From Palsa-504 sp963742795 (GTDB lineage Bacteria; Actinomycetota; Actinomycetes; Streptosporangiales; Streptosporangiaceae), in contig CAVUNL010000026.1 in the NCBI GenBank assembly GCA_963742795.1, forward strand, positions 124,001-188,000: a stretch of 64,000 nt of DNA, read 5' to 3'. A model generated the notes under the pieces. That model was not told the origin of the DNA and ran no database searches. It saw nothing but the letters and a program-made list of their open reading frames with translations. Made by a program: the position numbers and the translations under genes. Of this stretch, positions 46,660-55,428 are shown piece after piece (the stretch's first letter is position 1; every line of letters starts with the position of its first letter).

Positions 46660-48246
46660 ATGCCCGGCTCAGCCACGCGCGCCAACGCACTCGACCATGT
46701 CGTGGTGGTGCTCTTCGAGAACCGGTCCCTGGACAACGTGCTCGGCCGCCTGTACGGCCCCGGCGATGGCAAGATCTTCGACGGCGTCATCGGGAAGGAC
46801 CTGAGCAACCCGATCCCGGAATGGGCCGAGCACGGCGCTGACCGCAAGATGGTGCCCTACGGGATCAGCGCCGACATGGACTCCCCCAACCCGGACTCGG
46901 GGGAGGAGTGGTACCACACCAACACCCAGCTGTTCGGCACGATCGATGACCACAACCGGTTCAAGATCGGCGAGGCCGTCACCGAGCCTTGGAACGTGCC
47001 GCCACCCGGGGCGACGCCGGCCATGGACGGGTTCGTCACCGACTACATCAGTACCTTCACCGGCGAGGTCGGTCGCCAGCCCAGCTATGACGAGTACGCA
47101 CAGATCATGACGGGCTACACGCCTGAGCAGCTCCCGGTACTCAGCTCCATCGCCCGTGATTTCGGCGTGTTCGACCACTGGTTCTCTGAGGTGCCGTCGC
47201 AGACGTTCATGAATCGCTCGTTCTGGACGGCGGCCACGTCTTCGGGGCTGGTCGTGAACAGCCCGGCGGCGAAATGGCTGACCAAGAACGCCGCCGAAAC
47301 CCTTTTCGAGCGCATGGAGGCCCACGGCAAGACCTGGAAGGTCTACGTCGCCGAGCCCATGCCCTTGTCGTTCACCGGGGTCATTCACTTCCCCCGCCTC
47401 CAGGAGCGGCTCGCGACGCACTTCGTGCCGTTCGCCGAATTCGCGAAGGACGCGGCCGCAGGCACGTTGCCTGACTTCTCGTTGATCGAGCCGGACATGG
47501 CATCTGGTCATAACGACTACCACCCGGCCTACGGGCGATCGTTTATCGGCGCAAATCTCGATATCGGGTTCGACCCGCCATCGTCGATGCTCGGCGGTGA
47601 GGCGTTCTTGGAGCAGGTGTACAACACGTACCGGTCCATGACCGGACCTTCGGGCACGAACGTCTGGAACACAGCCCTGCTGATCGGCTGGGACGAGCCA
47701 GGCGGCACCTACGATCACGTCGCTCCCGGCGCCGTCCCGCCCCCGGACGAGGACGCGCCAGCGGGCGAGCTCGGCTTCACGTTCGACCGCTCGGGCTACA
47801 GGGTCCCCGCCATCATCGTGTCGCCGTGGGTCGACCAGGGCTCGGTGTACAACGAGGAGTACCGGCACACCTCGCTGATCGCCACCCTCCGCAAGACATG
47901 GGACCTCGGCGAGGCCTTCACCCGGCGCGACGCCTCGGCGCGCACCTTCGACCACGTCTTCGCCCTGGAGACGCCCCGAGACCCGAAGAGCTGGGTCACA
48001 GTCCAAGCACAGCCCGTGCCCGCCTGGACGCTCGACATTCAGTCCGCGGGGGCAGCACTCAGCACACTGGGCACGGCCATCGGTCCCGGCCTGATCGAAC
48101 TAGCCAAGAGAATGGGCCTAAAGCTGCCGCCGGAGCTTGATCGTCCCAGCCCTGAATTCCCCCCTGAACTCGTTATCCAGTTCCTGAGGGAAATCTGCCT
48201 GCACATCTTCCCCGCACTAGCCCCAATCGCGGCGGGAGACGGGTAG
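46660..48246 (+). CDS. Phosphoesterase family protein (phospholipase C / acid phosphatase type), 528 aa
   Basis: ATG 46660. 'LDHVVVVLFENRSLDNVLG' is the N-terminal metal-binding motif of the phosphoesterase (PF04185-like) family. Later motifs are 'PDFSLIEPDM', 'LLIGWDEPGGTYDHVAPG', 'YRVPAIIVSPWVDQGSVYNEEYRHTSLIATLRKTWDLGEAFTRRDASA'. The fold is alkaline-phosphatase-like. No Tat or Sec signal is visible at the N-terminus, so it is probably cytoplasmic or exported by another route. It is intact, unlike many neighbours, and is the first gene after module M1. Confidence 0.88.
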   Translation: MPGSATRANALDHVVVVLFENRSLDNVLGRLYGPGDGKIFDGVIGKDLSNPIPEWAEHGADRKMVPYGISADMDSPNPDSGEEWYHTNTQLFGTIDDHNRFKIGEAVTEPWNVPPPGATPAMDGFVTDYISTFTGEVGRQPSYDEYAQIMTGYTPEQLPVLSSIARDFGVFDHWFSEVPSQTFMNRSFWTAATSSGLVVNSPAAKWLTKNAAETLFERMEAHGKTWKVYVAEPMPLSFTGVIHFPRLQERLATHFVPFAEFAKDAAAGTLPDFSLIEPDMASGHNDYHPAYGRSFIGANLDIGFDPPSSMLGGEAFLEQVYNTYRSMTGPSGTNVWNTALLIGWDEPGGTYDHVAPGAVPPPDEDAPAGELGFTFDRSGYRVPAIIVSPWVDQGSVYNEEYRHTSLIATLRKTWDLGEAFTRRDASARTFDHVFALETPRDPKSWVTVQAQPVPAWTLDIQSAGAALSTLGTAIGPGLIELAKRMGLKLPPELDRPSPEFPPELVIQFLREICLHIFPALAPIAAGDG

Positions 48247-48297
48247 TTCACGATCAAGCGACTCGTCTAAGCATGCGGTTCTTCCTGCTGGGATCGG

Positions 48298-48450
48298 TTA
48301 GATCCCGATCTGGATCTGGCCGTCCTTCTCGCGTACGTGGTAGGTGGTCAGGGTATCTTCTGCGGGGCCTCGCAGGACGGCGCCGCTGGTCACGTCGAAC
48401 TGGGAGCCGTGGCACTGGCATAGCAGCGTGGTGCCGGTGAGCAGGCCGGC
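48298..48450 (-). pseudogene. C-terminal fragment of a Rieske [2Fe-2S] protein
   Basis: 'LLCQCHGSQFDVTSGAVLRGPAEDTLTTYHVREKDGQIQIGI' contains the second C-x-x-H cluster motif of a Rieske domain and its normal end. The first C-x-H motif is missing; upstream sequence in this frame is unrelated. It cannot bind a complete cluster. Confidence 0.8.
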
Positions 48451-48651
48451 GGCCCTGACGGTGAGGGCCAGGCCAGAGGCCAGGCCCGATACGCGCGCGG
48501 CGAACCTCAGCATCTGCCAGGAGGACGGTAAAGAGTTAAATCGCTTGGATACCCGAGCCGGACAGGGCGGCCCACCCGGTCTTAGGTCTTTCGTCCGAGA
48601 CGGACACACGACCTTTGCCTGACGCGGGCCGACCGATATGCCCCTAACCTG

Positions 48652-49056
48652 ATGCGCATGGAGGTTCCCGAGCATTACAGGCACGCCGTCATCCCGCACA
48701 TCATGATCGACGGAGCCGCTGAGGCGATCGAGTTCTACAAGACAGCGTTCGGGGCGTCCGAGTACTTCCGACTCCCGGGTGATGACGGGCGAATCGTGCA
48801 CGCCGAAATCGGCATCCAGGGGTCGACTCTGATGCTCGGTGACGCCGATGCGCCGTTCGCGGCCCCCGCTGGAACCGGCGCGTCCGTTGCTCTGCACGTC
48901 TACGTGCCAGACGTGGACCGTATCACCGCCCAGGCCGTGGCTACCGGCGCTGAGCTTCTCTCGCCGCCAGCCGATATGTCCTACGGTGCCCGGCAGTCGA
49001 TGCTCCGTGATCCCTTTGGCCATGTCTGGATCTTCCTGACCCCTATCCCGACCTGA
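48652..49056 (+). CDS. VOC-superfamily (glyoxalase/PhnB-like) protein, 134 aa
   Basis: ATG at 48652 (or 48658). 'VIPHIMIDGAAEAIEFYKTAFGASEYFRLPGDDGRIVHAEIGIQGSTLMLGDA' and 'VALHVYVPDVDRITAQAVATGAELLSPPADMSYGARQSMLRDPFGHVWIF' are the two beta-alpha-beta-beta-beta units. Potential metal ligands of the family (His/Glu/Gln) are partly kept. Substrate unknown; PhnB-like members are common and mostly uncharacterised. Confidence 0.88.
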   Translation: MRMEVPEHYRHAVIPHIMIDGAAEAIEFYKTAFGASEYFRLPGDDGRIVHAEIGIQGSTLMLGDADAPFAAPAGTGASVALHVYVPDVDRITAQAVATGAELLSPPADMSYGARQSMLRDPFGHVWIFLTPIPT

Positions 49057-49171
49057 ACTCGTCCGCTGACCGGCCAGATCAATGAGCCAATCCGGTGGAA
49101 TTGATCATCTAGTCTTCGGGACGAAGGCCCTCGTCTTCGCGGACCAGACGCGGACCGAGCACCGGAGCGGC

Positions 49172-49804
49172 TCATGATTCGCGCAGGTCGCGCTGCCGCT
49201 CTGGCAGCGTGCGCAGCGCGGCCACGACGTGTGATCGTTCCAGCTGGATGAGGACGTCGTCCTCGGCGTCGAGCGTGTCCGGCGGCGCCTGCTGCCGGTT
49301 CCTGTCGACTACCGTCCGGTGCCGCAGCACAGAACGGGATCGGTTCACCACGGCTTGGCGTAGGTAGGCGAGCGCCTGATCCGCGTCCCGCAGCCGGTCC
49401 CAGCCGTCACGCAGGGCAATGAAGGAGTCGAGCACCACCTCCTCGGCGGTCGGGACGTCCCGGACCAGCAGCGCAGCCAGCCGCACGAGCGCCCGGTGGT
49501 GCACCGCATACAGCTGCATGACCGCCTGGCCACCATCCAGTCGTGGGGCCGCAGACTCGGGCCATAGAGCAACAGGGCACGCGTCGGGGTCGGCTCTTGT
49601 CGCGGTGGAGGCGGCACCGCCGCTGTAGTGATCCTTATCGGCCGCGGTGTGCTCCCGCAGCCAGTCCGTGAACCGCGCCAGGCCTGCGGCGGCGTCGTAT
49701 GTGGTGGCGTATCGTGCCGCCTGAGCGTCAGTGACCTGCCGGTACCGGCTGACGACGAGCTGGTCCTCGTGCGTGCTGCCGGTGTCAGTCCCCGTGGTCG
49801 TCAT
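49172..49804 (-). pseudogene. SigE-like ECF sigma factor truncated before region 4.2
   Basis: ATG 49804. Region 2 is recognisable: 'GGQAVMQLYAVHHRALVRLAALLVRDVPTAEEVVLDSFIALRDGWDRLRDADQALAYLRQAVVNRSRSVLRHR'. Region 4 begins 'LERSHVVAALRTLPERQRDL' but the protein ends two residues later, before the -35-recognition helix. The unusual 80-residue N-terminal extension is mostly disordered. It may be a pseudogene or a region 2-only protein that could titrate core polymerase. Confidence 0.75.
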
Positions 49805-50211
49805 GATGATCCTCCGTCCTCGCCGCCGAACGGGTCATACGGCCCCAGGCCTAAACGTCCGGAGGCGTTCGGCGCACAACACGTGCGTCGGGCAGCCGAG
49901 GTCACGGACATCGGTGACCTACGCCGGACCCGGGCGTGCAGACTTGGAAAGCGTGTTGGAGCCGAAGTGAAGTCTGTCCGGTTCTCTGCGCCAGCAGATC
50001 CTCGATAGCAGGTCCGGATCGAGGTCGTCATCAACGCCTGCCTGGGGGGCAGCCCGGTAGGTGGCAGCCTACTTCTGCTGGGTAAAGCGGCCCGCCGTCC
50101 TTGACGCTTGCGGTACTTCCCTGACAAGCTCACCGCGGGCGGGTAACTGCTGCGCGCCTGATCCGGCCGCCCGCCCACCGGCAGCATCCATCCGTGAGCA
50201 GGAGGGTAGCG
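49805..50211. other. No supported gene
   Basis: Holds the ribosome binding site AGGAGGG at 50199-50205 for the next gene; no coding sequence recognised. Confidence 0.4.
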
Positions 50212-51111
50212 ATGCGTAGTCTGATTCGCCGTGCCGTGGTGGCGGTGCTGGGTCTAGCGGTGGGGGCGACGGCGGGCTTGATGTCTGCTCTTCCCGCGTC
50301 GGCCGCGCCAGTCAGCGGGCCGGCCGCCAATGGCACTTATCTGGCTTTGGGAGACTCGGTGGCGTTCGGCTATGTACCGCCCGACGCCGTCCCGGCGCCG
50401 AACTACCGGAGCGCCAACTCTTTCGTCGGCTACCCGGAGGACGTGGGACAAGCGCTGCGCCTAGGGGTGTGGAATGCTTCCTGCCCGGGCGAGACCACCG
50501 AGAGCATGCTCGTGGCTGGAGCGCAGAGCAATGGCTGCGAGAACAGCCCGGGCTCACCCATCGGCTACCGCACCCAGTTCCCGTTGCATGTGCAGTACCA
50601 GGGCACCCAGATGGAATATGCCCTGAAGTACCTGACCGTGCACCGTCACACCCAGCTGGTGACGATCGACGTCGGCGCCAACGACGCGTTCCTCTGCCAG
50701 GAGGTGACGGCCGACCACTGTACGAGCAAGGCTGAGCTTCAGGCCCTGGTGCAGGAGATCCAGGCGAACCTGACGGCCATCTACACCCAGATTCGTGACG
50801 TCGCCCATTACCAGGGTCTGTTGGTCGCGCTGAGCTACTACTCGCTCAGCTACAGCTCTGCGGCCGCGGAGCAAGGCACTCTGCTGCTCAACTCGGTGAT
50901 CACGTCGGTCACTACGGCCTTCGGCGGGAGGGTCGCTGACGGCTTCGGCGCCTTTGAAGCGGGGTCTGCGCATTTCAACGGCGATCCGTGCGCGGCGGGA
51001 CTGCTGATCAAGCTTCCCGACGGGACCTGCAACATTCATCCCTCGCCTGCCGGGCACCTGTTGCTGGCCCAGGCCATCGAGGACGTTGTAGGAGTCCTCC
51101 CGCCGAAGTAA
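50212..51111 (+). CDS. Secreted SGNH/GDSL-family lipase or esterase, 299 aa
   Basis: Start at ATG 50212, chosen because AGGAGGG precedes it. Signal peptide residues 1-32 end A-S-A-A. Block I is 'YLALGDSVAFGY' with Ser49; the 'GANDA' Asn block and the C-terminal 'IHPSPAGHLLLA' with the catalytic His are visible. 'SCPGETTESML' and paired Cys residues fit the secreted actinomycete type. It probably cleaves esters outside the cell. Confidence 0.88.
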   Translation: MRSLIRRAVVAVLGLAVGATAGLMSALPASAAPVSGPAANGTYLALGDSVAFGYVPPDAVPAPNYRSANSFVGYPEDVGQALRLGVWNASCPGETTESMLVAGAQSNGCENSPGSPIGYRTQFPLHVQYQGTQMEYALKYLTVHRHTQLVTIDVGANDAFLCQEVTADHCTSKAELQALVQEIQANLTAIYTQIRDVAHYQGLLVALSYYSLSYSSAAAEQGTLLLNSVITSVTTAFGGRVADGFGAFEAGSAHFNGDPCAAGLLIKLPDGTCNIHPSPAGHLLLAQAIEDVVGVLPPK

Positions 51112-51306
51112 CCAGCACTCGACCTCTATCTTTACCTCGCCCTTGGCGAGCCACTCCGCCACCAACGTCCGCAGCGGCCCGGTCAGCCTCGCCTTGACTG
51201 CCCTGCTGGCCTGCTGCCTCGCTTCGACCGTGGTCATGGGCGTGGGTACCGGGACTACGTAGGCCGCCGACACCGTCTTCGGCACCGGCAAGACCAGTTC
51301 GTTCAT
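51112..51306 (-). pseudogene. Truncated gene, unknown function
   Basis: ATG 51306 preceded by GGGAGGA. 'MNELVLPVPKTVSAAYVVPVPTPMTTVEARQQASRAVKARLTGPLRTLVAEWLAKGEVKIEVECWLL' looks like genuine protein. It then runs into the reverse complement of the lipase gene, so its 3' end has been replaced. Family unknown. Confidence 0.5.
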
Positions 51307-51757
51307 CGTCTGTTCCTCCCAGCCGCCTCTCGGCGTTAACTGGAGATGACGGTAGCGCGACCCTCTGACAAACCAGGGCATGAACGAAGCGGGTCAGGTG
51401 CCTGGCGAGAACGCGAGGATCGGGTCGCTCTCAGCCGCCACGATCGGATGGATCGCTGGGCCAGGCCGCGCTGGCCCACTGCCACCGGTTCGACCGCGGG
51501 GACTTCGATGAGCCGGACCACATGGCCGACGCCTCGGAGTCACCTAGGGCGGCTAGCCGTTGCCGCAGTTCGGGGCGAACTGCTGGATGAGGGCGAAAGC
51601 TGTGTAGCCCTTGCCGCAGAGCCATCCGTCACGCGCATCGAGAAGCGGTCCTCATGAAGTCCCGTACAGACTCGCGCGCCGGGAACGTGATGTAGCTCCT
51701 TTCCGTCGGCGGACGCGCTTATGCTGGGCGAAACAGCGACCTACGGGAGAGCTGCTG
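51307..51757. other. No supported gene; left edge of a duplicated segment
   Basis: From about 51723 the sequence (GCTGGGCGAAAC, then GCGACCTACGGGAGAGCTGCTG) is duplicated at 54711-54747 in front of the second DUF6247 copy. It contains the 12-mer shared with 44639. Confidence 0.5.
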
Positions 51758-52093
51758 ATGACTGCGCCGCATGCCAGGCAACCTGAGGTCCTGCCTCGCC
51801 CGGCCTGCACGCCGACGGCGATCCGCGCCGTGCTGGCCGCCAACGCCGATGGCGACATCCTCCAGCGGTACGACGAGGATCTGGATGCGGCGTTCGAACA
51901 GGCCCGCGAGCACGGTGACGTGACACCGCTGGTGCAGACGGTCAAGCGCTGGTCGTTCGAGGCGGAGGCCTGGCGTGACCCCCAAGCGCAGCGGGAGTTC
52001 CTCGCTCGCATCGAGACCTACCGAGACGAGGGTCCGCCGCCTGCGGGACAGCGGATGAGCCGGGAGGAGATCCGGACCCAGTTCGGCGTCTGA
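51758..52093 (+). CDS. DUF6247-like antitoxin, 111 aa
   Basis: ATG with GGGAGAG upstream. 'TAIRAVLAANADGDILQRYDEDLDAAFEQAREHGDVTPLVQTVKRWSFEAEAWRDPQAQREFLARIETYRDEG' is a compact helical domain that I know as DUF6247, generally found upstream of RelE-like genes. It ends 3 nt before the toxin-like gene. A near-identical but deleted copy lies at 54748. Confidence 0.72.
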   Translation: MTAPHARQPEVLPRPACTPTAIRAVLAANADGDILQRYDEDLDAAFEQAREHGDVTPLVQTVKRWSFEAEAWRDPQAQREFLARIETYRDEGPPPAGQRMSREEIRTQFGV

Positions 52094-52096
52094 CGC

Positions 52097-52363
52097 GTGT
52101 ACCGGTGGGAGCTGGATGGCCCGGCTCAGCAGGAGTTCGCCGATCTGCCTCCGGCCGCGCGAGCATCCCTGGCGGCATTCACGGACGCGGTCGTGATCGT
52201 GGATCCGGTGCAGTACCAGCGCCGCCGCGACGAGCGTGATGACGTCTTTATGCCGCTGCGCTCACTGCATTTCGGCCCGGACGGCGGGGGCCTGGTCACG
52301 TTCCTGGTGTACCCGCCTGATGACCTCGTGCTGGTAGTCAAGATCCAGTGGCTCGGCGGTTAG
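52097..52363 (+). CDS. RelE/ParE-like toxin, 88 aa
   Basis: GTG 52097. Helical N-terminus 'GPAQQEFADLPPAARASLAAFTDAVVIVDPVQY' and strands 'MPLRSLHFGPDGGGLVTFLVYPPDDLVLVVKIQWLG' match the RelE fold (two helices and a four-strand sheet). Catalytic residues of ribosome-dependent RNases are poorly conserved in the family and cannot be assigned. It is coupled to the DUF6247 gene and followed 69 nt later by module M2. Confidence 0.72.
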   Translation: MYRWELDGPAQQEFADLPPAARASLAAFTDAVVIVDPVQYQRRRDERDDVFMPLRSLHFGPDGGGLVTFLVYPPDDLVLVVKIQWLGG

Positions 52364-52432
52364 CAACGCTTCGCTCTCCTGGGCGGCCTTATGCCACCGG
52401 GCGCTGGCACGCGCCGATCGGCCGGACGGCGG

Positions 52433-52632
52433 TAACGTTCTGTAGCTGGCATCCGGTGATCGTCGGGGTAAGACGTGGACCGGTTCGTGGACCGAGCCAC
52501 CCGTGCAAATGGTGCAATTAGCGCCCTCGGCGGCACGGCTCTGTGGCATCTGTGCAGCTAGCGCGCTCAGTGCACGGAGCCGTACTTCTCATAGTCCGCC
52601 GGTCGTGGGTTCGAGCCCCACCCGCCCCACCA
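52433..52632 (+). repeat. tRNA-tail module M2 (200 bp)
   Basis: Same order as M1: TAACGTTCTGTAG, CCGGTGATCG, GTGGACCGGTTCGTGGACCG, GTGCAAATGGTGCAA, hairpin GCACGGCTCTGTG / CACGGAGCCGTAC (arms about 35 nt apart), then TTCTCATAGTCC and the tRNA T-arm and acceptor tail CCGCCCCACCA. Confidence 0.88.
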
Positions 52633-52930
52633 GGAGTAACCTGTTTAAACGTTCGAAATGTCTCGGCTGGCAAGGGTCGGCTGCATCGCGTGGACGCTCT
52701 CGATAGCGTCCGGAAGCCGATTGATCCATCTATCGTCCCGGCCCCGTCCACCCGAGTTCCAGGCCGTCGATCTGCGGAACGCCCTCAACTCTAGCTTCCG
52801 GCCCAGCCGCGTCCCGAAGCCAAGTACCGGTGCGGACCGCAGCGGTTGCAACATGCCTGACCTGATAAGCATCGTCCGTCCGACGTCCGCTGGCGTCCGC
52901 CGTCATCGGTGGCGATTGTGACTGACTTGA

Positions 52931-53145
52931 TTACTCAGCCGCTCGTTCCGCTGGCGACCTGCTGCGGTAACCAAGCAGTTCTTGCTCCCACGATTCGACC
53001 GGCCAACTGCCCGGCGGATGCACTCTGAGCATCCGGCCGTCCATCTGGTAGAGCACTTCCCAGCCGTCAGTTCCCAGCTCATTCTGGACCTGTATCGCAA
53101 GGTCGCGACCGCGGACCCGGGCCAGTGCGGTGATCGGGCCTGGTC
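52931..53145 (-). pseudogene. C-terminal fragment of an unknown protein
   Basis: 'ITALARVRGRDLAIQVQNELGTDGWEVLYQMDGRMLRVHPPGSWPVESWEQELLGYRSRSPAERAAE' then TAA. Clearly protein-like, but an in-frame TGA lies just upstream and no start is seen. The last codons align with degraded sequence near 46490-46530 downstream of M1, so it belongs to the shared unit. Confidence 0.55.
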
Positions 53146-53262
53146 AGGGCGGCACGAAGGTAAGGCGGCCTGGGTTATGGTGACGTCGAATCCGAGGGCT
53201 TGGATTAGCGGGTGTGGTTGCGCAGCTTGCAGCCACGCACGGCCGCCCGCAAACTCCGCCCG

Positions 53263-53667
53263 TCAGGTGTGCGTGTCGAAGACGTCAACCTCGCATCGTG
53301 CTGCACCGCTGCGTTTGATCCGCGCGTCGGCGGTGATCAAGGGGACGTGGAGGGCCTCGGCCAAGGCGACATACTGGGCGTCGTATGCGGACAGGCTGGC
53401 ATGAAGGCTCTTTAGGCGAGGCCACAAGGGCAGCACGTCCTGCCGTTCGACGGGGAACGCGCGGTAGTTGGAGAGCGCGGCGTCGGCTTCTCGTTCCGAG
53501 ATTTTCCGTCCGCGTCTGAGCCCGAGAAGCGCTGAGATGACTTCTCCGTCGAGCACGTATGGCGCATACAGGGTCTGCGCCGCGGTCACCCGGCGAGCGA
53601 TGGCATCTCCTGTCTGCGTCTTCGCTGCCAGCAGTTCGACCATGGCCGAGCAGTCGATGACGGTCAA
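53263..53667 (-). CDS. vapC: VapC-family PIN-domain ribonuclease toxin, 134 aa
   Basis: Acidic PIN residues are present: Asp5 ('VIDCSAMVELL'), Glu42 ('DGEVISALL'), Asp96 ('SAYDAQYVALAEAL') and Asp114 ('LITADARIKRS'). Length is normal. The ATG overlaps the antitoxin stop by 4 nt. Such toxins cleave RNA, often initiator tRNA or rRNA, with Mg2+. All catalytic residues look intact. Confidence 0.93.
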   Translation of the reverse strand: MTVIDCSAMVELLAAKTQTGDAIARRVTAAQTLYAPYVLDGEVISALLGLRRGRKISEREADAALSNYRAFPVERQDVLPLWPRLKSLHASLSAYDAQYVALAEALHVPLITADARIKRSGAARCEVDVFDTHT

Positions 53668-53894
53668 CGTCCGGTTCGTCCCTCATCGATTGCGGCGAGG
53701 ATGTCGGTGGTGCTGATGTCAGCAGTCGCCTGCCTGCGGGCCTGTTCCACAGCCTCCGCCACGGTGGGTCTGGCAGCCTCGCGCTCAATCAAGCTGCGGA
53801 GGTAAGCCTGCAAAGACTGGCCGGACTGAGCCGCGCGAATCTTCATCGTGCGTACGGCGTCTTCGGGCACGTCTCGGATGGTGAGCGCGGTCAT
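53664..53894 (-). CDS. vapB: VapB/FitA-type antitoxin, 76 aa
   Basis: 'LTIRDVPEDAVRTMKIRAAQSGQSLQAYLRSLIEREA' is a ribbon-helix-helix domain of the FitA/VapB type. The tail 'VEQARRQATADISTTDILAAIDEGRTGR' should bind and block VapC. First gene of the operon. Confidence 0.9.
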   Translation of the reverse strand: MTALTIRDVPEDAVRTMKIRAAQSGQSLQAYLRSLIEREAARPTVAEAVEQARRQATADISTTDILAAIDEGRTGR

Positions 53895-53930
53895 GAATGC
53901 ATATTATCATCAATGACTGCATAGTGCAGT
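53895..53930 (-). promoter_or_regulatory. AT-rich vapBC promoter/operator
   Basis: On the minus strand a -10-like GATAAT (plus positions 53903-53908) lies about 10 nt upstream of the vapB ATG. It sits inside an imperfect inverted repeat with ATGCA and TGCAT ends, next to the small palindrome TGCA-CTA-TGCA. Autoregulation by VapBC is usual in the family. Confidence 0.5.
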
Positions 53931-54418
53931 CCGGCGATGCTCTGATCAACAACGCCGGCGTCATGCTGCTCGGTCCGTTCGGCTCCGATCAGCGTGCGGA
54001 CTACCGGCAGATGATCGAGGTCAACCTGCTCGGTGCGGTCACCACCACCGAGGTGTTCCTCGACCAGCTCAAGGACGGCGGCGGCGACATCATCAACATC
54101 TCGTCGGTTGCGGGGCGAACCGCCCGATCCGGTAACGGTGTCTACGCAGCGACCAAGTGGGGCATCAACGGCTGGTCCGAGTCACTGCGGCAAGAACTGC
54201 TGCCCGACGTCCGCGTGACGCTCATCGAGCCAGGCGTCGTGGCCACCGAGCTGCCGAACCACATCACCCACGCCGACACCAAACAAGGCGTCCAGCAGCT
54301 CTACGACAAGGCCGAGGTCACCGCTGCAGACGTCGCCGAGATCATCGCGTTCATCCTCAGCCGTCCACGCCGCCTGGCCATCAACGAGATCCTGTTGCGG
54401 CCAGCTGGGCAACAGTGA
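53930..54418 (+). pseudogene. 5'-truncated short-chain dehydrogenase/reductase
   Basis: 'ALINNAGVMLLGPFGSDQRADYRQMIEVNLLGAVTTTEVFLDQL', 'IINISSVAGRTARSGNGVYAATKWGINGWSESLRQEL' (Tyr-x-x-x-Lys present) and 'VRVTLIEPGVVATELPNHI' run to a normal C-terminus. The first 80 or so residues with the NAD(P)-binding G-x-x-x-G-x-G are missing. The break falls at the vapBC promoter, pointing to insertion of the TA unit or a recombination there. Confidence 0.85.
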
Positions 54419-54469
54419 CGCGCCGCAGGCTGTTGACGAACCGAGAGGACGACGCAGGCACAACCGATG

Positions 54470-54685
54470 GCCAATCATGTGGTCACGGCCGGCCTTGTCA
54501 CGGAACACCATCGTCACCGTCAGCTTGGTCACTCCGTCAGTTTCTTTCAGAGTGTCCGTCTCGACGGCCTCCGGGTCCGGCCAGCCTTCGAACAGCCACG
54601 TCTGGACGATCCGTGCCGGCGGCTCGACCTCCAGGTAGGTCCCGCGGAACGAGCACTCTTTCCCGTCCGGCGTCACAAAGACCAT
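54470..54685 (-). pseudogene. Internal fragment of an AHSA1/SRPBCC-domain protein
   Basis: 'FVTPDGKECSFRGTYLEVEPPARIVQTWLFEGWPDPEAVETDTLKETDGVTKLTVTMVFRDKAGRDHM' is typical AHSA1 sequence lacking both N- and C-terminal parts. Its upstream edge meets the duplicated DUF6247 segment. Confidence 0.75.
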
Positions 54686-54747
54686 GTGGTAGTCCCCCCC
54701 GGCGCGCAGGTCGCTGGGCGAAACGGCGACCTACGGGAGAGCTGCTG

Positions 54748-55134
54748 ATGACTGCGCCGTATGCCAGGCAACCTCAGGTCCTGCCTCGCCCGGCCTGCAC
54801 GCCGACGGCGATCCGGGCCGTGCTGGCCGCCAACGCCGATGCTAGCATCCTCCAGCGGTACGACGAGGATCTGGATGCGGCGTTCGAACAGGCCCGCGAG
54901 CACGGTGACGTGACACCGCTGGTGCAGACGGTCAAGCGCTGGTGGTTCGAGGCGGACGCCTGGCGTGACCCCAAGCGCAGCAGGAGTTCCCAGCTCGCAT
55001 CGACACCTACCGAGACGAGGGTCCGCGCTACGCTCACCGCATTTCGGCCCGGGCGGCGGGGCCTGGTCACGTTCCTGGTTTATCCACCTGATGATCTGAT
55101 GCTGGTAGTCAAGCTCCAGTGGCTTGGCGGGTGA
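54748..55134 (+). pseudogene. Deleted second copy of the DUF6247/RelE pair (in-frame fusion)
   Basis: Nearly identical to 51758-52363 but with about 223 bp removed. The first 74 antitoxin residues run, after a short frame-altered stretch, into the last 29 toxin residues ('GLVTFLVYPPDDLMLVVKLQWLGG'). The result is an open 128-residue frame lacking the toxin's helices. It is followed by truncated module M3 just as the intact copy is followed by M2. Confidence 0.85.
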
Positions 55135-55204
55135 GCAACACTTGGCTCTCCTGGGCGGCCTTATGCCACCGGACGCGGGCCTGTGCTGATTGGCTCGGAG
55201 GCCA

Positions 55205-55330
55205 TAACGTTCTGTAGCTGGCAAACGGTGATCGCCATGGTAAGGCGTGGAACCGGTTCGTGGACCGAGCCACCCGTGCAAATGGCGCAATTAGCGGCAT
55301 CGGCGGCACGACTCCGTGGTATCCGTGCAG
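55205..55330 (+). repeat. Truncated module M3 (about 126 bp)
   Basis: TAACGTTCTGTAGCTGGCA, ACGGTGATCG, GGAACCGGTTCGTGGACCGAGCC, GTGCAAATGGCGCAATTAG and GGCACGACTCCGTGGTATCCGTGCAG. It then diverges: the second hairpin arm and the tRNA tail are missing. Confidence 0.82.
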
Positions 55331-55428
55331 GTATCGCACCCGGAGCGCCCGGTTGGGCTTCTCGTCGTTGGACCGGCGAGCCGGAGCCACCGTGTTGCGA
55401 CGTCAGACCGTCGGTCCGCTTCGTTACC

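Noticed and set aside
46669..48006. Long minus-strand open frame opposite the phosphoesterase gene
   Set aside because: Arg/His/Gly-rich with no family pattern; a codon-bias shadow of the real plus-strand gene.
52590..52632. Possible complete tRNA gene at the modules
   Set aside because: The T-arm and acceptor 3' strand are perfect, but no 5' acceptor strand or D-arm pairs with them in M1, M2 or M4; they are 3' halves only.
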